Shown: positions 16,903 through 26,560, counted from the first letter of the stretch. The stretch is 64,000 bases of DNA from Timonella corticicola (GCF_042683685.1 NZ_JBHUOP010000001.1:682001-746000); one strand, 5' to 3'. Notes: generated by a model not told the origin, from the sequence alone. Translations and numbers: made by a program.

Positions 16903-17757
16903 GTGTCAACTTCCTCGAACGACAAAAAGCGTTCGGCGAAAGAGATCCGCAGATCGACGAAAGCCCGCCGCGCCCAAGAACGACGTGAGGCCAGGAGTCG
17001 AATGACGCTCCTGGAACACTTCAACGAACTCAAGCGGCGGCTTTTCTATGCCGCCATCGTTATCGTTGCCTGTGCCATCGGCGGATGGTTCCTGTTCACG
17101 CCGGTATTCAACGCCCTCCAGGAACCGCTCATCCAAGCTTCCAAAGACACCGGACTCGACGCGAACATCAACTTCGCGGGTATCGCCACCGGGCTTGACT
17201 TCCGTTTGAAGATTTCGTTCTTCATCGGCTTCTTCATCTCCAGCCCGTTCTGGATGTTCCAGTTCTGGTCGTTCATCACACCGGGCCTCACCAAGAAAGA
17301 ACGCGCCTACACCTACGGGTTCCTTGGCGCAGCGATTCCGCTGTTTCTCGGGGGAGCGTACTTCGCCTGGTGGGTTATGCCCCGAGCTGTACGCATCATG
17401 GTGGGATTCGTTCCAGAGACTGCCTCGCAACTGATTTCAGCAGACGTTTACCTGAGTTTCGTCATGCGCCTACTCATCGCGTTCGGCCTGGCCTGTGCGA
17501 TGCCCGTTCTCCTGGTGGCATTGAATTTCCTCGGCATGATGTCCGCACACACAATGCTCAAGGGCTGGCGCTGGGCCGTTGTGCTTGCCTTTACATTCTC
17601 CGCAATGATGACGCCAACCCCGGACGCCCTGACCATGATTCTGGTTGCCCTGCCAATCGTGGGTCTCTACTTCATCGCCGTTGGTGTGGCAAGCATCCAT
17701 GATCGGCTTGAAAAGCGTCGCATGGACGCACTCGATAAGGAACTACAAGACTACTGA
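16903..17757 (+). CDS. tatC: Twin-arginine translocase subunit TatC
   Basis: 284 residues from GTG 16903. A basic 35-residue N-terminal extension precedes the family core (MTLLEHFNELKRRLFYAAI at about 28-46), with six transmembrane helices and the conserved FQFWSFITPGLTKKER loop. TatC is the receptor for the twin-arginine signal peptide. It is co-transcribed with tatA and followed after one base by the lipid kinase gene. Confidence 0.94.
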   Translation: MSTSSNDKKRSAKEIRRSTKARRAQERREARSRMTLLEHFNELKRRLFYAAIVIVACAIGGWFLFTPVFNALQEPLIQASKDTGLDANINFAGIATGLDFRLKISFFIGFFISSPFWMFQFWSFITPGLTKKERAYTYGFLGAAIPLFLGGAYFAWWVMPRAVRIMVGFVPETASQLISADVYLSFVMRLLIAFGLACAMPVLLVALNFLGMMSAHTMLKGWRWAVVLAFTFSAMMTPTPDALTMILVALPIVGLYFIAVGVASIHDRLEKRRMDALDKELQDY

Positions 17758-17758
17758 C

Positions 17759-18751
17759 ATGGCCGTATCCGAAACCCACCCCCATATCGGCCTCGTCATC
17801 AATCCCACCGCAGGGCTTGGCAAAGGAGAACACGCCGGAAAACAGGTCATACGCGAGTTCACACGCTACAACATCAACTTCACTGACCTGTCCGGCACCT
17901 CGGCTATCGATGCGCACGCAAAAGCACGCGCTGCGAGTCTCGACGGCCTCGACGCCCTCGTCGTGGTTGGTGGTGACGGCATGGTCAACCTCGGCGTCAA
18001 CGCCACCGCAAAAACATCCACTCCACTCGGTATCATCGCCGTCGGTTCTGGAAACGACTTCGCTCGCGCAATCAATCTCCCCATCAACGATGTCCGAGCC
18101 TCCATCGAGGTCATTGCCCAAGCCCTTGAGGCGGGTTCAATCACCGCCTACGATGCAGGCGTTGTAGAGCCACACCTGCAAGAACTGTCTCCAGCGCGCG
18201 TATTGCGGGCGAAATCCCCTCAGGATGTGCGCCATTCGCAGTCCACGCGACGCTGGTTCGCTGGAACGCTCTCACTAGGGTTTGATGCCGCAGTGAATCT
18301 CCAAGCAAACACCTACTCGTGGCCCAAAGGGCACCTCAAATACCTGCGCGCAGTGGTTTCTTGCCTCAACAAGTACAAACCGTACGGATACTCCATCACC
18401 ATCGAGGGCGAGACCATCGAGATGACGGGCACACTCGCCGCAATCAGCAATGCTCCCTACTTTGGTGGCGGTATCCCCATTGCCCCGCACGCTTCCCTCA
18501 CCGACGGCAAACTCAATCTCATGCTCGCCGACGCCTTGAGTGTCCCGCAGATCATGCGGATCTTTCCGAAACTCTACTCCGGTAAACACCTGGAGGAGCC
18601 TGCTGTCTCGACTCGCGAAGTCACCGAGGTCATCATTGGTCCAAGTGATAGGGCTCAGTTCCCACCAGTTGCTATGGCTGACGGTGAGGTCATCAGTCCC
18701 GTCCCTGTGCGAATCACGGTGGACCCAGGCGTGCTGCGGGTTCTCACCTGA
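17759..18751 (+). CDS. Diacylglycerol/lipid kinase family protein (YegS/DgkB-like)
   Basis: 330 residues from ATG 17759, one base after the tatC stop. DAGK catalytic domain: GLVINPTAGLGKGEH at about 10-24, VVVGGDGMVNLGVNA (the GGDG nucleotide loop, about 75-89), and GIIAVGSGNDFARAI. The C-terminal half carries the usual AISNAPYFGGG and SLTDGKLNLML motifs. It phosphorylates diacylglycerol or a related lipid at the inner membrane face; the precise substrate cannot be read from sequence. A kinase of this type between tatC and helY is a recurring actinobacterial arrangement. Confidence 0.88.
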   Translation: MAVSETHPHIGLVINPTAGLGKGEHAGKQVIREFTRYNINFTDLSGTSAIDAHAKARAASLDGLDALVVVGGDGMVNLGVNATAKTSTPLGIIAVGSGNDFARAINLPINDVRASIEVIAQALEAGSITAYDAGVVEPHLQELSPARVLRAKSPQDVRHSQSTRRWFAGTLSLGFDAAVNLQANTYSWPKGHLKYLRAVVSCLNKYKPYGYSITIEGETIEMTGTLAAISNAPYFGGGIPIAPHASLTDGKLNLMLADALSVPQIMRIFPKLYSGKHLEEPAVSTREVTEVIIGPSDRAQFPPVAMADGEVISPVPVRITVDPGVLRVLT

Positions 18752-18774
18752 GTGTTTTTTCTCCTACCCGGTGA

Positions 18775-18911
18775 TTAGGCACCGATGTGAAACACAGATT
18801 CGGAAATCGCGCCGATGATTGGCGTTCCTTCTTCGTCAAGGTCAGCGAGGAGCAACAAGTCTGGCCTCTGGTTGAGCGGAACGCCCCGTAACGTGACGTT
18901 TCTCCCGTAGA
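18775..18911 (-). pseudogene. Possible C-terminal gene fragment
   Basis: The minus strand between the lipid kinase and helY is open up to a TAA at 18775-18777 and reads like protein: NVTLRGVPLNQRPDLLLLAD, then LDEEGTPIIGAISESVFHIG. No ATG, GTG or TTG was found in this frame in the stretch I read, which runs from the TAA into the start of helY. It may be the tail of a lost gene or chance. No family recognised. Confidence 0.25.
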
Positions 18912-18957
18912 TGCAAATAAGCGTGGGCTGGGCAGGGTCCTTCGATAGGCTTAAGGC

Positions 18958-21843
18958 ATGTCTCCGAAACGCTCGAGGGTTCGCGAACAGAAACGCGCAG
19001 CGCTCCGCACCTCTCCATCATCCCGCCCCCAGAGCACAGAGCCATCACCAGCCGAAAGGTATGCGGCTTTCAAGGAACGCGCCACACTCCATACGCCACA
19101 CCTTGAAGCGTTCGAGGCGAACTTCGATTTCCCACTCGATCCCTTCCAACTTGAGGCCTGTGCAGCGCTTGAGGGTGGTAGTTCCGTTCTCGTTGCGGCG
19201 CCCACCGGTGCCGGGAAGACGATAGTGGGGGAGTTCGCCACGCATTTGGCCCTTGCCACTGGTAAGAAGGCCTTCTACACGACCCCTATCAAGGCGCTGT
19301 CCAACCAGAAATACAATGACCTCGTGCGCCGCTACGGTGCCGATTCGGTTGGCCTGTTGACCGGGGACTCCACCATCAACGGTGAAGCATCCATCGTGGT
19401 GATGACCACCGAGGTATTGCGCAACATGATCTATGCGCAGTCCTCAACCCTGGACACGCTCGGGTACGTGGTCATGGACGAGGTTCACTACCTGGCCGAC
19501 CGGTTCCGGGGCGCGGTGTGGGAGGAAGTCATCATCCACTTGGACCAGTCGGTGCGCCTCGTGTCGCTGAGTGCAACGGTGTCGAACGCGGAAGAGTTCG
19601 GCGACTGGTTGGAGGCCGTACGTGGTGACACCAAGGTGATCGTCTCCGAACGCCGCCCCGTACCGTTGTGGCAGCATGTCATCGTTCAAGGTAGGGGAGA
19701 CCACCCCGGCGGCATTCTGGACCTGTATGCGCACACGGTTGATCCGACTGACCCGGGCGTGAACCCACCGATTAACCCCGACCTGCTCAACGTCATGCGG
19801 CGTGGAAGTGACTCCCTACACAACCGCGGGTCATGGGGCGGCCGTGGTAAGCACGGTTCCTCGCAGCGTACCGGGCGGCGTGGCCCGCCACGGTTCGCGG
19901 TCATCAAGGAGCTTGAAGAGGCAAACCTGTTGCCCGCGATCTACTTCATCTTCTCGCGCGCAGGCTGCGATGCCGCTGTTGCACAGTGTTTGGCCACCGG
20001 CATTAGCTTGACCACGGAGCAGGAAGCCGAGCAGATTCGGATCATCGCGGAGTCTCGCTGCACCAACGTTCCAGCCGAGGACCTCAACGTGTTGGGGTTC
20101 TGGTCGTGGATTGAGGGCCTGACCCGAGGTATCGCTGCGCACCATGCGGGCATGCTGCCACTGTTCAAGGAAACAGTCGAGGAACTGTTCTCGCGTGGAC
20201 TCATCAAAGCCGTGTTCGCCACCGAAACCCTTGCGCTTGGGATCAACATGCCCGCCCGCACGGTGGTCATGGAGAAACTGGTCAAATGGGATGGCACCTC
20301 ACATGTTGACCTGACACCGGGTGAGTACACCCAGTTAACGGGACGTGCTGGACGCCGCGGAATCGACGTCGAGGGTCATGCGGTGGTCGTTGACCACCCG
20401 GGACTCGACCCTGTTGCTCTGTCCGGTCTAGCATCAAAACGCCTGTACCCACTCAAATCGAGTTTCAAGCCAACCTACAACATGGCCATCAACCTCGTAG
20501 ACGGCTACGGTCAAAAACAGGCCAGGGAAATCCTTGAATCCTCGTTCGCGCAGTTCCAGGCCGACCGTGGTGTCGTTGGCTTGGCCCGTGCGGCAAGCGC
20601 GAATCGCGAAGCCCTAGAAGGCTATGAACAGGCCATGCAGTGCGAACTCGGTGATTTCCCGAGTTACATGCAACTTCGTCGCAAAATCTCGGAGCGAGAG
20701 CGCAAACTTGCGGGGGAGAACAAGAACGCAGCACGCACCGAGCTGATCTATCGACTGACCAAACTGCGCCGCGGCGACGTGGTGGAGGTTTCTTCCGGGC
20801 GTTCGGCGGGCTACGCGGTGGTCGTTGACCGGGGCAAGGACACGGGTGCCGACGGCCCGCGCCCCGCCGTGCTCACCGAGCAGGGTAAGGTTCGGATGGT
20901 GTCCCTCGCTGACCTGCATGGCGGATTCGAGGTGATCGGCTCACTGCGGATTGGCCAGCAGTTCAATCCGCGAAAACCGGCAGAACGCAAGGACCTCACC
21001 GCTAAGTTGAGAGCCGCGCTCCGCAACGGTGACGGTCTGACGCCTGTGCCCGATAATCCCTACTCGGGTCCAAAACGGCGCAGCAGTTCAGCAGACGATA
21101 TCGTACTCCAGGAACTACGCCGGGACCTGCGCGAACATCCGTGCCATGCCTGCCCAGACCGTGAGGCCCACGCCCGCTGGGGTGAGCGGTGGACCAAACT
21201 CATGCGCGAGCAAGAGACCCTTCTGCACAAGATCAACAACCGCACAGGGTCCATCGGTAAAACGTTCGACCGGATCTGCAAGGTCCTCCTCGAACTCGAA
21301 TACCTGCACCGAGACGAACACGGTGACTTGCATGTCACCGAACCCGGCCACGCACTCTCGCGCATCTACGCAGAAAATGATCTGCTCGTCGCCAGGTGCA
21401 TCGAAAAGGGACTGTGGGACGAACTCGAGGCGCCGCAGCTAGCGGCGGCTGTGTCGCTCGTCGTTTATCAGTCGCGCCGCGATGATGAACCCGATCCGCG
21501 CATCCCAGGTGGGCCGCAAGGAAAACTCGCGCGAGTGCTTGACGAGATGATTCGTGAATGGTCGCGGCTCACCGACCTCGAAGATGCCTACAAGGTCAAG
21601 GAGACCGGCGACCTCGACACCGGGTTGATCGAGGCGGTGCACAAGTGGACCCGGGGGCGTTCGCTCGACTCGGTCCTCTCCGATGCGGATTTGACTGCCG
21701 GTGACTTCGTGCGGTGGGCGAAGCAGATCCTTGATGCCCTGGACCAGATTGCTGGGGTTGCCCCAAGCCAGCGTCTGCGGACAACCGCGACCAATGCAAT
21801 CGACGCAATCAAACGTGGCGTCGTCGCCTATTCATCCATCTAA
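18958..21843 (+). CDS. helY: Ski2/Mtr4-like DEVH helicase HelY
   Basis: 961 residues. Walker A APTGAGKT at 81-88, DEVH at 174-177, SLSATVSN, motif V/VI with TETLALGINMPARTVVMEKL and GEYTQLTGRAGRRGID; the C-terminal half has the rRNA-processing arch and DSHCT domain, plus a Cys pair in HPCHACPDREAHARW. Superfamily 2 RNA helicase of the exosome-helicase type; HelY is present across actinobacteria beside tatC, but its RNA targets are not well defined. The N-terminal 30 residues are a basic disordered tail. The amidohydrolase gene follows after 23 bases. Confidence 0.92.
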   Translation: MSPKRSRVREQKRAALRTSPSSRPQSTEPSPAERYAAFKERATLHTPHLEAFEANFDFPLDPFQLEACAALEGGSSVLVAAPTGAGKTIVGEFATHLALATGKKAFYTTPIKALSNQKYNDLVRRYGADSVGLLTGDSTINGEASIVVMTTEVLRNMIYAQSSTLDTLGYVVMDEVHYLADRFRGAVWEEVIIHLDQSVRLVSLSATVSNAEEFGDWLEAVRGDTKVIVSERRPVPLWQHVIVQGRGDHPGGILDLYAHTVDPTDPGVNPPINPDLLNVMRRGSDSLHNRGSWGGRGKHGSSQRTGRRGPPRFAVIKELEEANLLPAIYFIFSRAGCDAAVAQCLATGISLTTEQEAEQIRIIAESRCTNVPAEDLNVLGFWSWIEGLTRGIAAHHAGMLPLFKETVEELFSRGLIKAVFATETLALGINMPARTVVMEKLVKWDGTSHVDLTPGEYTQLTGRAGRRGIDVEGHAVVVDHPGLDPVALSGLASKRLYPLKSSFKPTYNMAINLVDGYGQKQAREILESSFAQFQADRGVVGLARAASANREALEGYEQAMQCELGDFPSYMQLRRKISERERKLAGENKNAARTELIYRLTKLRRGDVVEVSSGRSAGYAVVVDRGKDTGADGPRPAVLTEQGKVRMVSLADLHGGFEVIGSLRIGQQFNPRKPAERKDLTAKLRAALRNGDGLTPVPDNPYSGPKRRSSSADDIVLQELRRDLREHPCHACPDREAHARWGERWTKLMREQETLLHKINNRTGSIGKTFDRICKVLLELEYLHRDEHGDLHVTEPGHALSRIYAENDLLVARCIEKGLWDELEAPQLAAAVSLVVYQSRRDDEPDPRIPGGPQGKLARVLDEMIREWSRLTDLEDAYKVKETGDLDTGLIEAVHKWTRGRSLDSVLSDADLTAGDFVRWAKQILDALDQIAGVAPSQRLRTTATNAIDAIKRGVVAYSSI

Positions 21844-21866
21844 ACCAGCCGTCATCAGGAGTTTCT

Positions 21867-23519
21867 GTGTCCGACACGCCACACTCGATTCTGTTCCGTA
21901 ACGGGTTTGTGCACTCGCCAACCGATCCGTTCGCGACCGCGCTCTTCATTGAGGACGGCGTGATCGCGTGGATTGGCGACGATGACACGTCAACCAGCTT
22001 CGCCTCCCGCGCTGAGAAAGTCATCGACGTGGACGGGGCACTCATCGCGCCTGGTTTCGTGGATGCGCATGTGCACCTCCTGGAAACCGAATTGGCGTAT
22101 CGGGCGGTCGACGTGTCACCGTCTGCCGGTGGTACGTCGCGCGAGGCCGTCCTAGACCTCATTCGAGACCGGCTGTCCGCCGGTGGTGTGGGGCAGGCTC
22201 GCGCGCTGAGCACGACTGGATACGACGATTCGGGGTGGTCGGGACCCGGCGTGACGGTGCACGATCTGGACACAACGTTCGGCGACGTGCCACTGTATGT
22301 GCCCCGGGCCGATCTGCACTCGGCGGTCTGCTCAACGGCATTGCTGCGGGCAGCAGGACTCGACGAGTCCGCACTGTCTGACGGACGATTGATCAATCGG
22401 TCCCACACTGCGGTGCGTGACCACATCCGCGATGTGTCGGCTGAAGAACGCGACGACATCTACCGCAGCATCCTGGCCCGGGCTGCGAGCCTCGGGTTCG
22501 TCGCGGTTCACGAAAACAGCGCGATTGGTATCGACACTCGCGAGGGCCTTGCCCGCCTGATCGAACTCACCACCGATTCGTCGAGCGGGTTGCCACTCGT
22601 GGTTGGGTATCGCGGCGAGTTGGTGTCCACCGACGACGAGTTGGCGCAGATTCAGCAGCAGGTTCCGGGCCTGCGTGGGCTGGCTGGAGATCTTTCTGCG
22701 GATGGTTCCATTGGGTCGCGTAGCGCTGCCATGCGGGAACCCTATGCTGACGCTCCATCAACTAGCGGAACGCTACATCTGAGTGAGGAACAGATCTACA
22801 CTCACCTGTTGATCTGTTCCTCAAAAGGCATCACGGCTGGCTTCCACGTCATCGGGGATCGCGCGCTGGACACCGTGTTGGCTGCGGCGCGCAGACTCGC
22901 TACAGAGCCCGGCATGCTGAGTGCAATGCGTCGTGGCGGACACCGGCTCGAACATGTGGAGCTCGTTGATTCCGAGAGTATTGCTGCGCTCGTGGAACTT
23001 GGCTTTGCAGTCTCGGTTCAACCCGCATTTGATGCCTACTGGGGTGGCGAGGGCGACCTGTACGAGCAGCGCCTGGGGGCGTCCCGCCGGGCGCGCACCA
23101 CCCCCATCCGAGACTTTTCAAGGGCCGGTGTACCGATGGCCTTTGGTTCCGATACCCCCGTCACGGCGCTCGACCCATGGGGTGCCGTAGCCGCGGCACT
23201 GTTCCACAACAATCGCGATTTCCGTATCTCCGCACGCGCCGCGTTCAAGGCTCACACGCGTGGCGGATGGCGGGTAGGCGGCGAACCCAACTTCATGGCG
23301 GGGGAGTTACGAGTCGGAGCGCCCGCACACCTTGCCCTGTGGCGCGCCGATGAACTCGGTGTTCAGGCCGAGAATGACGGCCGCTCAAGTTGGACCACCG
23401 ATGCCCGTTCGGGTTCACCGCTGCTACCCATCCTCGAACAAGAGGCGATTTCTCGTGGGCAACGCCCACAGTGCGTGGCCACGCTCCGCGAGGGTGTCTT
23501 CCTGTACAACACTCTCTAG
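21867..23519 (+). CDS. Amidohydrolase (YtcJ-like, Amidohydro_3)
   Basis: 550 residues from GTG 21867 with AGGAG at 21857-21861. Metal-dependent hydrolase: DAHVHLLE at about 66-73 (HxH metal site), VHENSAIGI, a GFHVIGDRALDTVLAAARR region, HRLEHVELVD (metal His), and FGSDTPVTALDPW (catalytic Asp). Members hydrolyse amides such as formamide-like or N-acyl compounds; the substrate is unknown. Probably co-transcribed with helY (23 bases apart). Its frame ends before a roughly 400-base gap. Confidence 0.88.
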   Translation: MSDTPHSILFRNGFVHSPTDPFATALFIEDGVIAWIGDDDTSTSFASRAEKVIDVDGALIAPGFVDAHVHLLETELAYRAVDVSPSAGGTSREAVLDLIRDRLSAGGVGQARALSTTGYDDSGWSGPGVTVHDLDTTFGDVPLYVPRADLHSAVCSTALLRAAGLDESALSDGRLINRSHTAVRDHIRDVSAEERDDIYRSILARAASLGFVAVHENSAIGIDTREGLARLIELTTDSSSGLPLVVGYRGELVSTDDELAQIQQQVPGLRGLAGDLSADGSIGSRSAAMREPYADAPSTSGTLHLSEEQIYTHLLICSSKGITAGFHVIGDRALDTVLAAARRLATEPGMLSAMRRGGHRLEHVELVDSESIAALVELGFAVSVQPAFDAYWGGEGDLYEQRLGASRRARTTPIRDFSRAGVPMAFGSDTPVTALDPWGAVAAALFHNNRDFRISARAAFKAHTRGGWRVGGEPNFMAGELRVGAPAHLALWRADELGVQAENDGRSSWTTDARSGSPLLPILEQEAISRGQRPQCVATLREGVFLYNTL

Positions 23520-23578
23520 CTTCCCTGGTTTGACATGTTCGGCACGTGAAGAGGACTGAATGGATTACTCACGCTGAC

Positions 23579-23613
23579 ATGGGATGATCTCTCTTAGTGG
23601 ACGGTCATCCCAT
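23579..23613 (+). terminator. Hairpin after the amidohydrolase gene
   Basis: A 9-bp stem ATGGGATGA / TCATCCCAT with a 17-base loop, followed by TTCACC. Weak tail, so it may be a factor-dependent terminator or a stabilising hairpin. Confidence 0.4.
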
Positions 23614-23788
23614 TTCACCCGACCCATTTCCTCCTATTCGCGCAGACCACGCCACTTAAACCAAATTTGTGGACAACGGCCCGTTCACCTTTTCGTTATC
23701 TTGCGTTAGGTTAGTCACTAACTCTGCATCGCTGAGCATCCCTTTCTACAAGCAGCATGCTGTCGAAGGAGATACTCCAACAGGGCGC

Positions 23789-23850
23789 AGCCCACGTGTT
23801 CAGTAGAAAACGGTACGCAATGCACCGGTACGAAGGACACGTGGGCTTTT
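23789..23850 (+). terminator. Terminator-like hairpin in the upstream region of lnt
   Basis: Stem AGCCCACGTGT (23789-23799) with its complement ACACGTGGGCT (23837-23847) followed by TTTTATTAT; the 37-base loop contains a minor CGGT/ACCG hairpin. It lies 69 bases before the lnt start. It may be the true end of the amidohydrolase transcript or an attenuator in the lnt leader. The rest of 23520-23918 has no gene; a 13-bp palindrome GTTAGTCACTAAC at 23710-23722 could be part of the promoter region. Confidence 0.6.
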
Positions 23851-23918
23851 ATTATGCGTGTGGCACACGCAGCAGTCGCTTCACTGACCTTACAGAACAT
23901 GACGGTAACCTTGGTCAG

Positions 23919-25466
23919 GTGAACTCCCGCCGTATCCCTCGATGGTTGTCTGTCATCCTCGCCGCAGCGAGTGGTGTCCTCCTTGAACTTGCATTTCCCG
24001 GGACCGATGTCTGGGCACTCGCGTTCGTGGCAATCGCAGGTCTGTCCCTTGCGACGCTGCGCGATGGAGCTTGGTGGAACTTCCTTGTCGGGACCGTCTG
24101 GGGGTTCGGATTCTTCCTCCCGCACATCATGTGGGCTCAGTACGCCGTGGGCGGTAACCTGCCGTGGATTGCCCTGTCTGCCTTTCAAGCCCTCTTCATC
24201 GGCCTGTTTGCCTCTGCATGGAGCATCGTGCGTCGCAACGATTGGATTGCACGAAACTCACTGCGTTCTGCGGCTGCTTTCGCGCTGTTATGGCTCGGCG
24301 CCGAATCCTTGCGTGGCTACTTTCCGTGGGGTGGGTTCCCCTGGGGGAGACTCGGGTTCTCCCAGTCGACGTCTCCTCTCGCATCGTATGCCTGGCTTGC
24401 CGGAATACCGCTCATAACGTTTATCGTCGCCTTTATCGGTTTTTTGACAGCGGTTGCTGTACTCGCCCTGTTGCAACTGGATATGTGGCGGCTTGGTTCT
24501 AGCGCTTTTGTGGGTGTTGTCGTCATCCTTGCGGCGATATTCATCCCACTCAGCAACAAGGCTCAAACGGGAACACTGCACGTTGGAGCGGTTCAAGGAA
24601 ACGTGTCCAAGCCTGGCGCCGATGCCTTCGCCAACCGGCAAGAGGTGCTCGACAACCACGTCGCGGGAACACTTGCACTGGCCGAGCGAGAAAACAGCGA
24701 TCTCCTCGACGTGGTGGTCTGGCCCGAAAACGCCTCGGATATCGATCCGCAGGTGGATGCAGCGGCCGCTGCTCTCATAGACTCAGCCTCGGCGGCTGTC
24801 GGAACTCCAATCCTCGTGGGTGCCCAGGAATACCCAGCGACAGGTGGCAGGATTAACCTCTCACTGCTCTGGCAACACGGTCAGGGAGTTATCGGCTCGT
24901 ATGCCAAGCAGCGTCCCGTACCATTTGGCGAGTACATCCCGAATCGCAACTTCTTCCGGAGGCTCTACCCAGACGTGGACCGCATCAGCACGGACATGTT
25001 CGCCGGAACTGAACCTGCGGCACTCGACGTGCCCATCGCTCGCCTCGAGCGCGACGTGACAGTGGGACCCATCATCTGCTTCGAGGTGGGAATCGACCAG
25101 GTCATCCACGACTCCATCACAAACGGAGCAGAGATCCTGTTCGTGCAGACCAACAACGCCTCGTTCGGCCCGACAAACGAGTCAATCCAGCAACTTGCGA
25201 TGTCACGCCTTCGGGCCATCGAAACCGGTCGGGCCGTGGTGCACGTATCAACGGTTGGTGTCTCAGCGATCTACACGCCCACAGGTGCCGAACTCGAACG
25301 GACCGGCCACTTCTCAGCCGAACAGATGATGCAGGAACTGGTCCTACGCGACAGCCGAACGCCAGCGGTATTCTTGGGCGAGATTCCCGTCTGGATTTCG
25401 TGGGCTGGTAGTGTGTTGCTGCTAGTCACTGGATTGTTTTCGCGTAATCGCCGCGAAGTATCTTAA
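23919..25466 (+). CDS. lnt: Apolipoprotein N-acyltransferase
   Basis: About 515 residues from GTG 23919 (an in-frame ATG at 23757 exists, but it would read through the terminator-like hairpin and add an un-Lnt-like leader). Six to eight membrane helices in the first 210 residues, then the extracytoplasmic nitrilase-like domain with the Glu-Lys-Cys triad: VVWPENASDID, YAKQRPVPFGEYIPNRNFF and IICFEVGIDQVI, and a last helix near the C-terminus. It transfers the third acyl chain to lipoproteins. Eleven bases upstream of ppm1; the two proteins are fused or paired in mycobacteria and corynebacteria. Confidence 0.9.
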   Translation: MNSRRIPRWLSVILAAASGVLLELAFPGTDVWALAFVAIAGLSLATLRDGAWWNFLVGTVWGFGFFLPHIMWAQYAVGGNLPWIALSAFQALFIGLFASAWSIVRRNDWIARNSLRSAAAFALLWLGAESLRGYFPWGGFPWGRLGFSQSTSPLASYAWLAGIPLITFIVAFIGFLTAVAVLALLQLDMWRLGSSAFVGVVVILAAIFIPLSNKAQTGTLHVGAVQGNVSKPGADAFANRQEVLDNHVAGTLALAERENSDLLDVVVWPENASDIDPQVDAAAAALIDSASAAVGTPILVGAQEYPATGGRINLSLLWQHGQGVIGSYAKQRPVPFGEYIPNRNFFRRLYPDVDRISTDMFAGTEPAALDVPIARLERDVTVGPIICFEVGIDQVIHDSITNGAEILFVQTNNASFGPTNESIQQLAMSRLRAIETGRAVVHVSTVGVSAIYTPTGAELERTGHFSAEQMMQELVLRDSRTPAVFLGEIPVWISWAGSVLLLVTGLFSRNRREVS

Positions 25467-25477
25467 GCGGAGGCACA

Positions 25478-26236
25478 ATGTCGTCGTCCCACCCACTTGG
25501 GCGCGTGCTCGTGGTTATTCCCACGTACAACGAACGCGAATCGTTACCCATCACGGTGAAGGGTCTTTTTGAATCAGCCCCAGATGTAGAGTTGCTGGTC
25601 GTAGATGACAACAGCCCTGACGGCACAGGGGAGTGGGCCGAGCAACTGTCTGCTTCCGATGAGCGAGTACAGGTGTTGCACAGGACCGCAAAGGACGGCC
25701 TCGGCGCCGCGTATCTTGCTGGGTTCGACTGGGCTTTAGCCCGCGGGTACGACGTCATTTGTGAGATGGATGCTGATGGTTCACACCGCCCACAGGATTT
25801 TCCACGGTTGCTCGCGGCGCTTGACGACGAGTCGATCGATCTCGCAATCGGCTCACGTTGGGTTCCGGGAGGGTCAGTTGAGAATTGGCCAAAGCACCGT
25901 GAGTTTCTATCCCGTGGCGGAAACATCTACGTCAAGGTCATGCTCGGCCTCGGTATCAATGATGCGACCGCTGGGTTCCGTGCATTTCGTTCCCGGATGC
26001 TTCAAGCGCTCGATCTGGGAAATGTCGCCTCTCACGGATACTGCTTCCAGGTGGACATGTCACGAAACGTGATCGAGGCAGGGGGAGTGGTGGCTGAGGT
26101 TCCCATCACCTTTGTTGAGCGGGTTCACGGTGTTTCCAAGATGAGCGGGTCCATCGTCAAAGAGGCTCTTGGTCGCGTCACGGTGTGGGGTTTCCAGAAG
26201 CGTGGCCGCCAACTCACTCAGATCTTCCGCCGCTAA
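25478..26236 (+). CDS. ppm1: Polyprenol monophosphomannose synthase (DPM1-like glycosyltransferase 2)
   Basis: 252 residues. GT-A fold: VVIPTYNERESLPITV at about 12-27, LLVVDDNSPDGTGEW, the DxD region EMDADGSHRPQDFP, IGSRWVPGGSVENWPKHREF, and DATAGFRAFR. It makes polyprenyl-phosphomannose from GDP-mannose for lipoglycan and protein mannosylation. No C-terminal membrane helices, so it is the soluble catalytic type that works beside Lnt. Co-transcribed with lnt. rbpA lies next on the opposite strand, the same order as Rv2051c/Rv2050 of M. tuberculosis. Confidence 0.92.
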   Translation: MSSSHPLGRVLVVIPTYNERESLPITVKGLFESAPDVELLVVDDNSPDGTGEWAEQLSASDERVQVLHRTAKDGLGAAYLAGFDWALARGYDVICEMDADGSHRPQDFPRLLAALDDESIDLAIGSRWVPGGSVENWPKHREFLSRGGNIYVKVMLGLGINDATAGFRAFRSRMLQALDLGNVASHGYCFQVDMSRNVIEAGGVVAEVPITFVERVHGVSKMSGSIVKEALGRVTVWGFQKRGRQLTQIFRR

Positions 26237-26257
26237 CCCACGAGTGCGCACGCCAAC

Positions 26258-26324
26258 CGATGGGGCAAAGTTCGTCCGAGTGCACATCCAAACATCATGC
26301 ACCCGGAACAAAAACAGCCCATCG
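26258..26324. repeat. Palindromic intergenic element, copy B
   Basis: Left arm CGATGGGGCAAAGTTCGTCC and right arm, read on the other strand, CGATGGGCTGTTTTTGTTCC, both continuing into GnGTGCA. It lies 21 bases after ppm1. See copies at 4693 and 40048. Confidence 0.65.
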
Positions 26325-26396
26325 AGATATCTCGCAAGAAGATTGGTCAGGTACACGCGATGAAGCGCCAATCCATATATGTATGTGCAAACAAAA

Positions 26397-26443
26397 AGTG
26401 CGGGTGGCTGACAGTGCATTATTCACTGTCAGCCACCCGCACT
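26397..26443. terminator. Strong bidirectional terminator between ppm1 and rbpA
   Basis: A perfect 20-bp stem (26397-26416 with 26424-26443) and a 7-base loop. On the minus strand it is followed by TTTTTGTTTG, so it ends rbpA; it also blocks read-through from ppm1. Confidence 0.85.
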
Positions 26444-26560
26444 AGATGTTCAACGTGGTCGCTATCCAAACATGTACACAACAGTTGTACTGAACAGCAT
26501 TTACGTCCAGGCCATCTACGCAGGGGAGCCACCCCACGTCAGTGCCTCGGCGTGAACGAA

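Noticed and set aside
23706..23722. DtxR/IdeR iron box before lnt
   Set aside because: Only the left half (TTAGGTTAG) fits; the right half is shifted by one base, so it is mentioned but not annotated as a site.
23757..23918. ATG 23757 as the start of lnt
   Set aside because: It would place a terminator-like hairpin inside the coding region and give a soluble 54-residue leader before the first membrane helix, unlike the family.
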